From Bagarius yarrelli (Eukaryota > Chordata > Actinopteri > Siluriformes > Sisoridae), in NCBI GenBank assembly GCA_005784505.1, contig VCAZ01000014.1, forward strand, positions 355,748-419,747: a stretch of DNA of 64,000 nt, given 5' to 3'. The position numbers were made by a program, and so were the translations under genes. This document shows, piece after piece, positions 1-11,430 of the stretch. Under the pieces are notes generated by a model. The model searched no databases. It was given only the letters and a program-made list of their open reading frames with translations, and was not told where the DNA came from. The first letter of the stretch is position 1. Every line of letters begins with the position of its first letter.

Positions 1-141
1 ACCCAACTAGTTTAGTGGAGCATTTTCTCCCTAAGAATTCCACAATGCAGTCCGATGCATTTACAAAGCTATGCATGTTCAACACTCACTCACTGTTTCC
101 TTACTGGAAATTTGGAAGTCATTAATTTCCGAATTCACAAA

Positions 142-175
142 ATGGCGGAGAAGCCAGTCGACCTCATTTATAAAT
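142..175 (+). CDS. Orphan candidate first coding exon (unidentified)
   Basis: An ATG in a good Kozak context (A at -3, G at +4) opens eleven sense codons reading MAEKPVDLIYK plus one base. They stop exactly at a strong donor, T|GTAAGC, at 176-181. This is how a short vertebrate first coding exon looks, but I recognise no protein and found no following exon in frame. The region upstream is not CpG-rich. It could be the start of a plus-strand gene in the left flank of prrx1, or chance. Low confidence. Confidence 0.22.
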
Positions 176-181
176 GTAAGC

Positions 182-1290
182 AGTTATAGTTGTTTTGGCT
201 CTCGAATGTTTACTTACATTAGCTTCAAAGTAGTTTAAATAATAGTAGATATTAAATAAATTCTTCTAGCTAGCCTAGGATCCTGATTTGAAGCACTGTG
301 ACAGAAACATGTGATTAAGCTAATGCATTTCATCAGTGACCTCACCTTAGAAGCTGGAGAGCCGACTGAGACCCAGCCAATGTTTGAGCGTTGTTTTTTT
401 TAGCGTACGTTAGTTATGTAATGTTATCGCTAACATTTATTTCCTTGTTATGCATGCAAGCTACATACTAACATTTAGGATTGCGCGTTTTTGCAGATTA
501 GATTTTCTTTTTAATGACTATAACTTGTTGAATAGAAATACTTTTCTACAAACTAAAAATTATGTATATAATTACAGTACAATCCAGTTCTATGTTTTCG
601 AAGCCGATCTAACGAATGGACGGCGTGTATTCATGTGAAGTTTTTCCAGCGTGGGAAGAAACCCCCTTTCCCCTTATGTTTCCTGCTGTTCTGCGGTAAA
701 GACTCCGAGCTGGGACTTTTCTTTACTCATGCTGTGAATGCGCAATTTAATGAAAAGCTGAAAGAAGAAGAAAAAAACCCCAACACAGATCCCAGCTCCC
801 CACCCTAGAAGTGGTCTTTCAGCTATTTTGGCCTGACGTGGTCGTCAGAGTTTCCAAATCGAAGCAGGGAAATTCTTTCCACGGTGAGGCGAGTCTGCTC
901 AACTTCATCTGGGTTTCTAACTGAGGACTTACTTTAAGAAAGAGGCAGAAAAACCGAGAGAATGTGACGCTCGTTATAGTTATTAATTAAATTTAAGCTA
1001 GTTTTAATTATACTGAAAATCGATTCGCGTGATTGTTTGCTAATCTGCTAATTTTCTGTGATTTGCATACACAATAAAGCTATTTACTCTTCGTCTAAGC
1101 GTGACGCACAGCTCGAACAAGAAAATACAAGGAAAAATCAGAGACTTTCTTTTTGCTGGTTAGCAAACACGTTAAAAAGACGATTTGGGAGTTTAGAAGC
1201 TACTATTTGTCATGTGAATCTAATTCATTCAACTGTTTCATCAAAAGCAACTCAAATATTTTTATTTAAGGTCACTTACACGTGAATTCG
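182..1290. other. Non-coding stretch, nothing recognised
   Basis: AT-rich unique-looking sequence. The short open frames here (62 and 75 codons) have no recognisable domain. I see no RNA gene or mobile element. Confidence 0.5.
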
Positions 1291-1294
1291 ACTA

Positions 1295-1895
1295 AGTAAC
1301 TCGCAAGTGAATCGGTGTTAAATGAATCTTTTTATTTTAAGTGACTCGCATGTGGGTCAGAGTTGACTGATTCATTTAATCCAACATGACTCAAGTATGA
1401 ACTGGATTTGATTGACTTGTTTAATCTGAAGAGACTCACATTTATTAGACTTGAGTGAATTTTTATAATTTGAAGTGTAAATTAGAGTTGATTGAACGCT
1501 TTTCATTCTCGACTGGCAGAAGTGAAGTCAAAGTTCATTAAATCAGTTGATCCAAAGTGAATCATGTGTATCAGAGTTGATTAATTCATACTGTTTACTC
1601 CAAAATGATTCATGTATGAATTGAAGTTGACCAAATTGTTTAATCTGAAGCATGTGAATCAGACTTGAGTGAATCCTTTAATTCAAAGTGACTCATAATT
1701 GAGTCATACTTGAGTGAATCCTTTAATTCAAAGTGACTCGCATGTGGCTCGAATGACTGAATCTTTTAATCCAAAGTGCATGTGTATTAAAGTTAATTAA
1801 ATGATTTTTACCAAAACAAACTCATGTATGAATTGATGTGGACTGAATTTGAAGCGACTCGTGAACCAGAGTTGATTAAATCATTTACTATTTCA
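1295..1895. repeat. Degenerate minisatellite, block 1 (about 40-50 bp unit)
   Basis: The same phrase recurs with drift: TGAATC.. GAGTTGATTGAATC, then TTTAATCCAAAGTGACTC, then ATGTGAATC. Units are about 40-50 bp and many contain TGACTC or TGACTCA. A second block with the same unit lies at 3070-3650. Confidence 0.7.
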
Positions 1896-2490
1896 TTATT
1901 TATTATATTTATTTTGTATGCAAAGATGGACTGTAAAAATCTAAAACTTTAATGTTTTTTAAGTAACAAAATCTATCTAAAAGTTTGTCCCACTTGCTAA
2001 TTCACAACATGCTAATCATTTTATTATAAAATTAGTTAGATTTAGAAATGTAGCTATAATAAAAGTTCATAATACAGCCTCATAAGCATTTTTTTAATGT
2101 TTTTCTTAATTAACCTTAAGCCAAAATAAGAACTGATACCAGGATGTTGCTTGTTTCTATAGTAACTCTTTGTTGTCATTGTTCTATAAAATTAAATATA
2201 ACTATAAATAGACATATCATTTTCCATGTTGTTCTTTATTTATTAAAAATACCATGATGGAGGACGTCACGGTAAATTTGTAGATAAATGATCCTAACAT
2301 AGTGAGACTAATTTATTGACCTCTAAGCTAAAATTTCAGCGTTTGCGTTTATTGACACTGTTGTACATTTAAGCATAATTTGGTTCAGCAACAAAATACA
2401 GCAACATCCCATAATCTGCCTCAGATTTTGGTCTGTGTGCAATACAGAGGAACTCCATCATAATTTTTAAAAAAGGTTTGAAGCTTAATA
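1896..2490. other. AT-rich non-coding stretch
   Basis: AT-rich sequence with no open frame of note, no SINE and no obvious repeat. Confidence 0.5.
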
Positions 2491-2494
2491 CTAA

Positions 2495-2497
<3 letters not shown>

Positions 2498-2529
<32 letters not shown>

Positions 2530-2539
2530 CCCCCCCCCC
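2498..2539. repeat. (GT)n microsatellite followed by a C run
   Basis: About 14 GT dinucleotides end at about 2525 and are followed by a run of about ten cytosines at 2529-2539. Confidence 0.9.
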
Positions 2540-2599
2540 CAATAGAAATACCGTATGTCACTAAGAATGTTTGTCCTGAGCCCTTTCAGAAAGTCCGAG

Positions 2600-2805
2600 T
2601 ACCCCGTGATTTCCTGGTGCTCTGAAAGCGTAAAGGTTCAGCCCTAATTAGGGTCGACTGCAGCACGAATTAAGGAATCTTGTAAAGCGAGCTCATAAAT
2701 AAAGCACACATGGACGGTGGAATCCAGTCGGATGACTTGGCGGTGTGTTTGAGAAGTGAGCTGGCAGCTCCTTTAATCAGGCCTAATCAAAACCAGATTG
2801 AATAA
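2600..2805. promoter_or_regulatory. Candidate conserved non-coding element with TAATTA palindrome
   Basis: Unique, moderately GC sequence with the perfect palindrome CCCTAATTAGGG at 2642-2653 (a homeodomain-type TAATTA core), plus AATTAAGG and TTTAATCAGG motifs nearby. The look suggests an enhancer near a developmental homeobox gene, but this is inference from composition only. A short GA-rich repeat follows at 2808-2845. Confidence 0.2.
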
Positions 2806-3069
2806 AAAGAGAGAGAGAGAGTGAGTGAGAGAGAGAGAGTGAGTCACTGCAATAGTATCCAATACACCGGCCAGCAGATCTGAAGCAGATTTGAAGCAGA
2901 TGTTGAAAATATGTTTCTCTTTTTCCTGAGACTTTACTCCTGAGCCTGGATCAACACAATTACAGCATTTATCCAGCGTTTTTGTTTATAATAATAGTGT
3001 TTCAAATGTGAGGTAAAAATGATGTGCATGTTAATTAACCGCGTTCGGTGTAAGCGGTGCCAATAATTT

Positions 3070-3650
3070 ACCTTAATTCTTTTAATGAATCGTTCAGTAT
3101 ATAAAAACTCGTATGTGAATCGAAATTGATTGAGTCGTTTAATCCAAAGTGACTCATTTATGAATTCAAGTTGATTGATTTACATAAGAATTACTTCTAA
3201 TATAAGATTGATTCGATTAAATATTTAATCCGAGGCCTGTTGTGTATATGAATCAGAGCTTATTAAATCATTAGATTCAAAGCGACTCGTATATGAATCA
3301 TGTTAACTGAATCGTTAAATCGGAATGACTTCAGAGTGAATTGAGTTGTTTCATCGTAATCGTGTGTAAGTCAGTCAAATCGACACTGATGTGAATTCAT
3401 GTTGATTTAATCGACTAATCAAAAGCAACTTGTATGTGAATCAAAGATTGCATCATCTAAAACAAAGCAACTCGTGTATGACTCAGAGTCGACGGAATTG
3501 TGTATCTGAAGCAACTGGTGTGTATCAGAGTTGACTGAATTGTTTAATGCAAAGCGACTCGAATGTAAACTACAATTAATTTGACATGTTTAAATGATTC
3601 AACTCTTAAGTTGATCGAATCATTTAATCCAAAGCGAATCGCTTGAGACT
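3070..3650. repeat. Degenerate minisatellite, block 2
   Basis: Same unit family as 1295-1895: AATCGTTTAATCCAAAGTG, ACTCGTATGTGAATC and GAGTTGA phrases recur about every 45 bp with strong drift. TGACTCA occurs in some units (for example near 3149 and 3482). Confidence 0.7.
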
Positions 3651-3807
3651 AAACAAGTCAAGTCCAAGCACAGAGCTGTGTGTCTGCTGTGTTGGACTTA
3701 AACTCACACCCTTGAGTTACTGGGTTTAGATGTTTAACCACTACGCTACCCACTGAAATAACACCAACAATTAACATCACAAAAAATAGTTTGCTCCTGG
3801 TAACTTA

Positions 3808-4320
3808 TATGGCAAGTGGTAGCTCAGTGGTTAAGGTGTCAGACTACTACTCTGGAGGTCATGACTTTAAACCCCAAGACCACCAAGCTGCCAATGATGG
3901 TTCCTTAAGAAAGGCCCCTAACCCTTTTGTGGGACGTGGTATCTGAGTGGTTAAGGTATCAGACTGCTAACCACCCAAGACCACCAGGATGCAAATGCTG
4001 GGCTCTTGAGTGAGGCCCCTAACCCTTCTGTGGAAATTGGTAGCTGGGTGGTAAAGGTGTTGGACTGCTTATCTGGAGGTCATAAATTTCAATTCCAAAA
4101 CCACCAAGATGCCAATGCTGGTCTCTTAAGTAAGGCGCCTAACCCTTCTGCGGGAAGTGGTAGCTGAGTGATTAAGGTGTCGGACTGCTGCTCAAAAGAT
4201 TATAGATTCAATTTCTAGCACCTTCAATGTGCCAATGGTGGGCCTCTGAACAAGATTCTTAACTGCTCAGCTGGATAAATAAAATAATGTGATTAATGTA
4301 AGCCGTTTTGGATGGCGGCG
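3808..4320 (+). repeat. Tandem array of four tRNA-derived SINE monomers
   Basis: Four head-to-tail units of about 110-115 bp each start with a tRNA-like A-box phrase (GTGGTAGCTCAGTGGTTAAG) and run through ACCACCAAGCTGCCAATG to GGCCCCTAACCCTTCTGTGG. They begin near 3812, 3930, 4035 and 4153. Only the last carries a SINE-like tail, ending near 4320 in the TAAGCCG..GGATGGCGGCGTCTG phrase. The SINE resembles the Mermaid/V-SINE type seen in catfish and other teleosts. Confidence 0.75.
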
Positions 4321-4324
4321 TCTG

Positions 4325-5095
4325 ATGATATCTAATCACTCGCTTTTTAAAACAAAGCTACAGAAAGATTTCTTGAAATTGTAAAGAATCTGGAAAACCT
4401 GCAAAAACGTTCAAAAATGTTTTTTTTCTCCGAAGACTTGAGCTGTGTGACTAATCGAAATAATAATAATAATAATCATGATAATGATAATAACTGCTTC
4501 TGGAAGGACCGAATCTAAACCAGGTCCAACGTTGCTGATTAGTGAGAGCTTTAAAAATCATTAGGTTAATGATCGATAATCAGGTCTCGTCATCTCAAAA
4601 ACGGGGCCAAAAGCATCAGATGATGGATCATCCCGTCTGAGTTCATGGTGAAGAGTGTTAGCGGTGGCTATCAGTACAGATCTCCTCCGCGTCTTAATGG
4701 CTAATTGATAAAATAAACTGCACCCCGAGTATGTTTCCACACGGAGGGTGGGCTGTTAAAGGGGAAATTGAAGGCAGATGTGGTGCAAGACGGACATGCT
4801 AATCACTCTCATATCTCTGGAACTAGTTTATCGAGCGGATTAAGAAGATCGTTAAACACATATTTTATTTGGTGATGCAGGTTTGACAGGGCGGTGCTTT
4901 TCTCTGCACTTTAATCTGGTCAGAAGATGATTGTCCACGTCCTGTTCTGTACTCTGTGGTGTCCTGTGGGTTTCACACAAACTCGGTTTAGAAGATTTGC
5001 TGGGTTTTGATTTTTCAGCAGTGCTCGCTAGCGCCCTCTACACACTACAAATAGACAAATCACAAAATGACTCAAAAGATCATCGTTCGGATCAG
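4325..5095. other. Unique non-coding stretch
   Basis: No gene or transposon seen. A short AT-rich triplet run (AATAATAAT) lies near 4460-4480. The part from 4500 to 4880, with GGCTAATTGATAAAATAAAC, has the composition of a conserved non-coding element, but conservation cannot be judged from one sequence. Confidence 0.4.
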
Positions 5096-5104
5096 CACCA
5101 GTAA

Positions 5105-5545
5105 TTTATATTACAGCGCTAGTCTGTTAATAGAGTTCTTTAAGTTAAAGCTAATTCTTACAGCAATGCTAGTTTGTGGCTAACATTGTTTACAGTTAGC
5201 ATTAAGGCTAATTCATACTGTAATGCTAATCTGTAGGTAGCCTGGTGTACTGCGACACTAGCCTGTGATGCTAGTCTGTTAGTCTGTAGTTAACACTCAG
5301 TACTCCAATTCTCATTTGTAACATTGTCTACTGTCACTCCAGTCTGAAGTCATGCTAATAAATACTGTAACAATACTTGTTATGTAGGTAACATTGTTAC
5401 TATAACGCTAATCAGTATTTAACATTGTGTACTGTACTGCTAATTTATAGCATAATGCTAGTTTGTAGGTAGTATTGTTTACAGTATTTTAAATTCAAAC
5501 TGTTAAGTCACGCTAATTTATACTATAATGTTATTCATTTCATTT
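5105..5545. repeat. Degenerate tandem repeat (TAATGCTA phrase)
   Basis: The phrases TAATGCTAATCTGTAG, TTAGCATTGTTTACTGTAAC and GCTAATTCATACTG recur in order about every 45-50 bp with substitutions. Related copies appear at about 6135-6330. Confidence 0.65.
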
Positions 5546-6130
5546 GGTTCATTTAGTTCATTTTAGGCATGAGGTCTACAAACTATTTTCAAAATGTTAT
5601 TTGGTAGTTAGCATGTTTTTTTTCCCTCAAGGCAATTTGCATGTAAAAAAAACCCAACAGTTTTCTGCTTTAAACTCATCTCAAGAACCTGCAAAATAAA
5701 ATGCGATTGCGGATTTTTGACTCTGTTCCTGGCTGTGACTTTACACCCCTGTGACAAGCGCTTATAACCCTTAACGTGCGGGTTAGGATCGAATCCTGCT
5801 GTCTGGCCCTATTTTCCTACCACTGATAATGAGTCAGAGGAAGGGTCACACCTAAGGAACCTGCACATTACCATGGCTGCTGCTTTTCCACATGGCCGCT
5901 CTGTGGATTTATAGTACAACCGCTCCCATGGCCGTGTTTTGCTTCTCCTGGAGCTTTAGTGTGGACTGTTTCCTCCACAGCTGAGGGAAGTGAAGTGTGA
6001 TAAAAGCTTCCAGTCCCTCAGTTTCCATTCCATCAGTCTCAATGTGTGTGAAGTAGAAATGTTTGAGAAAATAACGTTCATCATGGTCTCTCACGGCGTG
6101 ACTCAGTCCAGAGGCCCAACAGCAAGCGGG
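5546..6130. other. Non-coding stretch, nothing recognised
   Basis: Unique-looking sequence. A 61-codon minus-strand open frame at 5909-6094 has no recognisable domain and I treat it as chance. Confidence 0.45.
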
Positions 6131-6134
6131 GGAT

Positions 6135-6330
6135 TTGTACTCTAATGCTAGGTTGTAGTTAGCATTAGACTACTGATATGTAACTACTGATATGTAGTTA
6201 TTACTGTTTTAGTATTGATTACTGTCATGTCTGGCTGTAAGCATTTACAGTACTTCTAATTCATACTGTAATGCTAATCTGGGGGTAGCATTGTGTATTG
6301 TAACACTAAATATTTCTCTGATGCTTATTC
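6135..6330. repeat. Second patch of the TAATGCTA repeat
   Basis: TCTAATGCTAGGTTGTAGTTAG, ACTGTAATGCTAATCTGGGG and TAGCATTGTGTATTGTAAC repeat the phrase of the block at 5105-5545. Confidence 0.55.
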
Positions 6331-6719
6331 TTAACTAGCAAACATATGGGGCCATTGCTGACAAAAGACATGGGCCCTGTTTGGACAGCCCACAGTAGGT
6401 CCCAATACTGCCATGAGTTTTTTTTAAGGCACATGCCTTCTCTACACTGAGGACGATTCTAAGGGACCCCGCATTTCGGGGGCCACATAGAGATCTGTAT
6501 AATTAGTAGTAACAGTACTAATAGTAATGTAATAGTATGTTTGGTGTAAAACGAGTATGAAAGTGGTCCCAACCCCATATTCTTTATTAGGGCTGCTAGC
6601 AGTGCCCCTGCGGTAAAATATAATTCTAAACAAAACCAAATTCTGTAAAAAAAAATGGGAAGTGTTTGATTAAACTGTGTAGCGTATGAAAAATGGTGGA
6701 CGCTATTTCTTTAAATTTT

Positions 6720-7005
6720 TATTTTTTTTCTGTCTTTGACTTGACGCTCTTTTTGTTTCTCTTTTTTCCACTGTCTCTTTCCCCTTTTGTTCTTTTTTTC
6801 TCCTTTTCCATCTTTCTTTCTACTAATGCCTTTCTTGCTTCCCTCTCTCTCTCTCATACACCAACCCTTTTTCTTTCTGTTTTTCTCTCTGTTTCTTGGT
6901 CACTTACTCTTACTAACTCTTCATTTCTCTCTTTTATTTGCTTTTTCTCTCTCTGTGTTTCTTGCTGTTTTTCTCTCTGTCTCTCTGTCTCTCTCTCTCT
7001 CGCCC
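6720..7005 (+). repeat. Polypyrimidine (T/C) tract
   Basis: About 280 bp almost only T and C on the plus strand, ending in (CTCT)n. Leu/Phe/Ser-rich open frames through it come from the composition and are not genes. Confidence 0.85.
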
Positions 7006-7609
7006 TCCTAATGAGTTCCAGATGTGTGTCCTGATGGGGGTGAGGCTCTTTCTTGTCATCCACTGATCTGTCTGTCCTGCATGTTGCTGAGTCGAAGCTC
7101 GGGCTCAGGGGTTGGGGTAACAGTTAGAGGACATCTGGAAACACTCGGGGTCAGAGAGCTGAAAGATGAGATGGACGTAGAGCGGTAGGGGGTTTGAGGA
7201 GCGGGTGGGGTGGAGTGGCACAGGAAGCCACATGGGGCCTTTACAGTCAGAGAAACATCACGCACACTTCTTTAAACCTGACGACAGAAACGCGAGCTGA
7301 ACTTTTTATTGTCCTGAAGTCGTTTCCTTACTCAGATGAAGGTTCCTCCGCGTTTCTGCTGAACTTTAATAGATGTGAGCTTCAGAATCCTGACAAAATG
7401 TAAACTTCACACCTGAGAGTGGATAGAGACTCACTGCTGACATTTCCGCCTAAATGACCCATAGCCCCATGGGAACCGAGCCCAAGCGTGTCTAAGAATT
7501 CATTAAACTGTGTATGACATCATTAGAACATGCAGCAGGACAGCAAGATAGAGGAAGAAGAATAATTTTATTAAGTGATTTTTTTTCTCTCTTTTTTAAA
7601 TATTTCAGC

Positions 7610-7850
7610 TTGGGGTCAGTGCCCTAGCAGCAGATAGGCAGCTAAGGGCCTTGCTCAAGGGTCCAGCATTGACAGCTTGGTGGTCTTGAAAATTAAATTT
7701 ATGACCGCTAGATTAGCGGTCCAACACCTTGACCACTGAGCTACCACTTTTCACAGAAGAGTTAGCGGCCTTAGTCAAGGGTCCAGCATTGGCAGCTTGG
7801 TAGTTTTAGAAATTAAACTCATGACCTCCAGATTAACCACTATAACCAGG
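7610..7850 (-). repeat. SINE dimer, minus strand
   Basis: Two minus-strand copies of the tRNA-derived SINE body lie back to back (GGCCTTGCTCAAGGGTCCAGCATTG ... CCACTGAGCTACCACTT, then again from about 7756). The junction between them, CTTTTCACAGAAGAGTTAGC, is the same junction that is amplified in the next feature. Confidence 0.7.
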
Positions 7851-8334
7851 GGCTTACTTCCACAGAAGGGTTAGGGGGCTTACTTCCACAGAAGGGTTAG
7901 GGGGCTTACTTCCACAGAAGGGTTAGGGGGCTTACTTCCACATAAGGTATGGTGCTTACTACTCCACAGAAAGGTTAGGGGGCTTACTTCCACAGAAGGT
8001 TAGGGTTAGGGGGGGGGCTTACTTCCACAGAAGGGTTAGGGGGCTTACTTCCACAGAAGGGTTAGGGGGCTTACTTCCACAGAAAGGTTAGGGGGCTTTA
8101 CTTCCACAGAAGGGTTAGGGGGATTACTTCCACAGAAGGGTTAGGGGGCTTACTTCCACAGAAGGGTTAGGGGGGGGGGGCTTACTTCCACAGAAGGGTT
8201 AGGGGGCTTACTTCCACAGAAAGGTTAGGGGGCTTACTTCCACAGAAGGGTTAGGGGGCTTACTTCCACAGAAGGGTTAGGGGGCTTACTTCCACAGAAG
8301 GGTTAGGGGGCTTACTTCCACAGAAGGGTTAGGG
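7848..8334. repeat. 26-bp minisatellite derived from a SINE junction
   Basis: About 19 copies of a 26-bp unit reading CTTACTTCCACAGAAGGG then TTAGGGGG. Most copies differ only in the length of the G run (5 to 10) or by one base. Read in reverse, the unit is the end of one SINE monomer (CCCCTAACCCTTCTGTGG) joined to the start of the next (GAAGT). It abuts a SINE dimer carrying the same junction. Confidence 0.9.
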
Positions 8335-8339
8335 CCCAA

Positions 8340-9490
8340 CAATTGCAGGTTGGCAGTTCTCGGGTTGGAGGCAGGTTTGTGACAGCTTTTACTATCTTAT
8401 CTCGTGTCTCACTTTCTCATCTGTCTCGTCTCCTTCTCACTGACAGGAAAAAAGAAACTGAGAAATCATTAGCCTGATTAGACACCGGTACAGAATTTGC
8501 TGTACCTTTGCTCTGCCCTTCATATACAAATCAGACCACAAGGCTTGAATCCCAATCCTCCAATCAGGAACCCGGAGCCTTAAAAGCTCAAACCTCCACT
8601 TTAAAAATCTGATGTATATATAAAATCTGCATATAATATTCGATAGCATATAATAACATCAGACAACTTTACATGTCCAATCTCTTTAAAGCGACAACTT
8701 TTTTTTCTACAGCAGTTTGGTTCAGATAATTTTGCATAATTTTTAAAAACTGCAGGATGATAAAGTTATAAAAGAACTTTTATGTATAACAATAATAATA
8801 ATTTTTTATAATAGCAATCTTAGCATAATTTCAGCCCAAACTTTAACATGGCTTGCTAGCATGTCAAATTTGCGAATGCTATTTTTAAAAACGCACAGCG
8901 CAGCAGGCTTGTTAGTTCACCAGCTGTGGGATATGTAATCATAAGATACATGTCTGTTTACGGGATGACTTGGTTTTAGTAGTAAACTAATGTTTGCTAA
9001 CCTCCTGTAATTGTTTAAAACCACAAGATTCAGAATCTTGGTAGTTGTAAATTTCCCTACACGTTTGGATCTGACTAATGAAGTCCTGTTGCTCTAAGCT
9101 AGCATAGATGTCCCATAAATGCGTTACTGCAGTTTCTGTGAAAACTTTTCTCACAGCTTTTTTGGCTGTCTTATAGGAAATACTGTAAATGATCTGAAAG
9201 CATTAATACGCAAGTTTTGCTTAGTGTCATAACTTTATACTATTTTGTATGTTGTAAATTTGGCTCATGTTTAATTGCATGCTGGTGTGTTAGCTTTTAA
9301 AGTGGGATAGATAAGGTTAGCTAGTCAATTACAAAAAAGATCATTTATATTAACAGCCTCCATGTTTTAGACTTTTAGACCTGGAAATAAAACCCTTTTT
9401 ATTTTCATTGTTGCTAGTATTTGTGTAACTATTCTGCGAGTTTGGCATCCTGTTATTGGTGGATTTTAGATAAGGTGACATGGAAGAACA
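8340..9490. other. Non-coding stretch, nothing recognised
   Basis: AT-rich, no repeat family or coding exon recognised. A 70-codon minus-strand frame at 8437-8649 has no domain. Confidence 0.5.
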
Positions 9491-9494
9491 ATGG

Positions 9495-9660
9495 TCAGGT
9501 TTTTTTAGACTGCTAATTGCAAGATAGGGGTTCGATTACCAGCACCACCAAGTTGCTACTGTTGGGCCCCTGAGCAAGGCCCTAAACCCATATGTATAAA
9601 AAAGAGATAGATGCAGGTCACTCTGGATAAGGTGGTCTGCTAAATGCAATGTAAATGTAT
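9495..9660 (+). repeat. SINE copy
   Basis: Plus-strand tRNA-derived SINE: degraded head (AGACTGCTAATTGCAAG), CACCACCAAGTTGCTACTG, GGGCCCCTGAGCAAGGCCC, then tail CACTCTGGATAAGGTGGTCTGC and ATGTAAATGTA. Confidence 0.8.
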
Positions 9661-9664
9661 ACAT

Positions 9665-10450
9665 TTGTTCCACATGTACAGTCAATACAAAACTAACGAA
9701 TCGCTCTCTGAAATGACTCGTTGTTTCTGAGTCATATTTAAGATTCGTTTAGAAAAACACATCATTATCAACTCTGAAAACTGCCCCTCTAACTCTAAAC
9801 CCTGACCAGGATTTTTATTTAAAGGGAACATTTGCTTAAACACACTTCTCGGCTAAAATTTAGTGAACAGAACAGTTTTTTCGTTTCTTGGAACCCAATA
9901 ATTTTGTCTTAATAACTTACTTGTCACATTGATGAAGTTCTACAAAAGGATTTCAGTGTGGAAATTTCAAGGCTCTGTCATCACATGGCTTCGGCTCATA
10001 GACCATGAGAAACATTGACTTTTATTAATCCCATTTGAGGTAAAAATCATGTTTTATGGTGTGGTGATGAATTTGACCCATCCAGCTTTTTTCCATGTGA
10101 AATTAAGAGTCTATGATTCCACACGCTGTTGAGTGAAAAGGCTTCAAGGCCCATTGGGCTGAACCCAGATGACTCAAGAAGGTTGTGTTGAAATAGGAAA
10201 TGGATCACACTCCAAAGTCAACGGTTAGTTTATCTTTTACTAGCGTTTGTGTCTGGCAGACCTTTCAGATCATAAAAATTCCAACTGAAATCAGGTGGAA
10301 CAGGCCGAAGCTGGAGGGTCGAAGCCACATGAAAAGGCAGCATTATTGGAACAATAGCTGAAATTTTAATACAGACGAAGGATTTAAGTGCAGGGATCAG
10401 ATCAGTTGCTTAATAGAGCAAAGTTCATGAGTTGAACATAAAATTGATGG
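9665..10450. other. Non-coding stretch, nothing recognised
   Basis: No coding exon, RNA gene or mobile element recognised. Confidence 0.45.
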
Positions 10451-10454
10451 AAAA

Positions 10455-10556
<102 letters not shown>

Positions 10557-11181
10557 TTCACCACTCGTACTAATGAGATCTTTAGGCGTGCAGCACTACC
10601 TCACTGCACTAGAACATGACACTTTTGCTGGTCTAAATATTGAAATGTATAAACCTGTTATTTAAAGAAGCGTGTTTCAATCTCGTGACTGGAATATAAA
10701 AGACAAAGAACAGAGTGCAAAAGGCGTAACAGAAATCAAAAGATTAATCCGGTTATCAAAACTGGCTACAAACAAGTCATGAGCGCAAAACAAAAAAAAA
10801 AAAAGAAATATTAAGAGAAGAAACTCAATAAACCAATAACGAAGGGTTAAAGGTGCTGCTTATTTAATCAGCAGAAAAGACAGGCGTCTCAAAACTCTGG
10901 GCTGGAATGTGAAAGCACCGGTGTAGCAACCGAGCGGGACATGACGCTGGTGTTTAAGTGTTAGGCAACATAAATGTGTTTATGATGGAGCATTAGTGGA
11001 GCACACTTGGAGCAACAGAACACCACAATGATCTGACTCCCAAAAACCTGCTCCAAACTCGGGTCAGAATTACTCCACTCCTGACCCCACTTACATACTC
11101 TGATCACAACCGTCTGGAAGAATTTAAGACTCTTCGAGAAGCTTATGTTGAGTGTGTAGATCAGTCTGAACAGAATCATTC

Positions 11182-11335
11182 ATCCATTTACATTTACAGC
11201 CTCTGGCAGACGTCCTTATCCAGAGCGACTTACATTTATCTCTTTTATACAACTGAGCGATTGGGGGTTAAGAGGCCTTGCTCAGCGGCCCAACAGCGGT
11301 GGCTTGGGGAAGCTGGGAATCGACCCTTTTGACAG
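11182..11335 (-). repeat. SINE copy
   Basis: Minus-strand SINE: starts with the tail (CATTTACATTTACAGCCTCT, GGCAGACGTCCTTATCCAGA) and runs to GCTGGGAATCGACCC. Confidence 0.8.
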
Positions 11336-11430
11336 AGACTTTAAAGTCTTGCGCATTGCATTTGTATTTTGACTGAGTCGGCTGATGGGTTGGAGGCTAG
11401 AGGAACGGATGGCTGGAGAAGAAGAGGACA

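Noticed and set aside
3812..3885. tRNA gene
   Set aside because: A-box-like and B-box-like phrases belong to SINE heads repeated throughout the window; no proper cloverleaf with anticodon arm.
7848..8334. Interstitial telomeric repeat
   Set aside because: TTAGGG occurs once per 26-bp unit by virtue of the SINE junction; only one unit has two in a row. Not a telomere relic.
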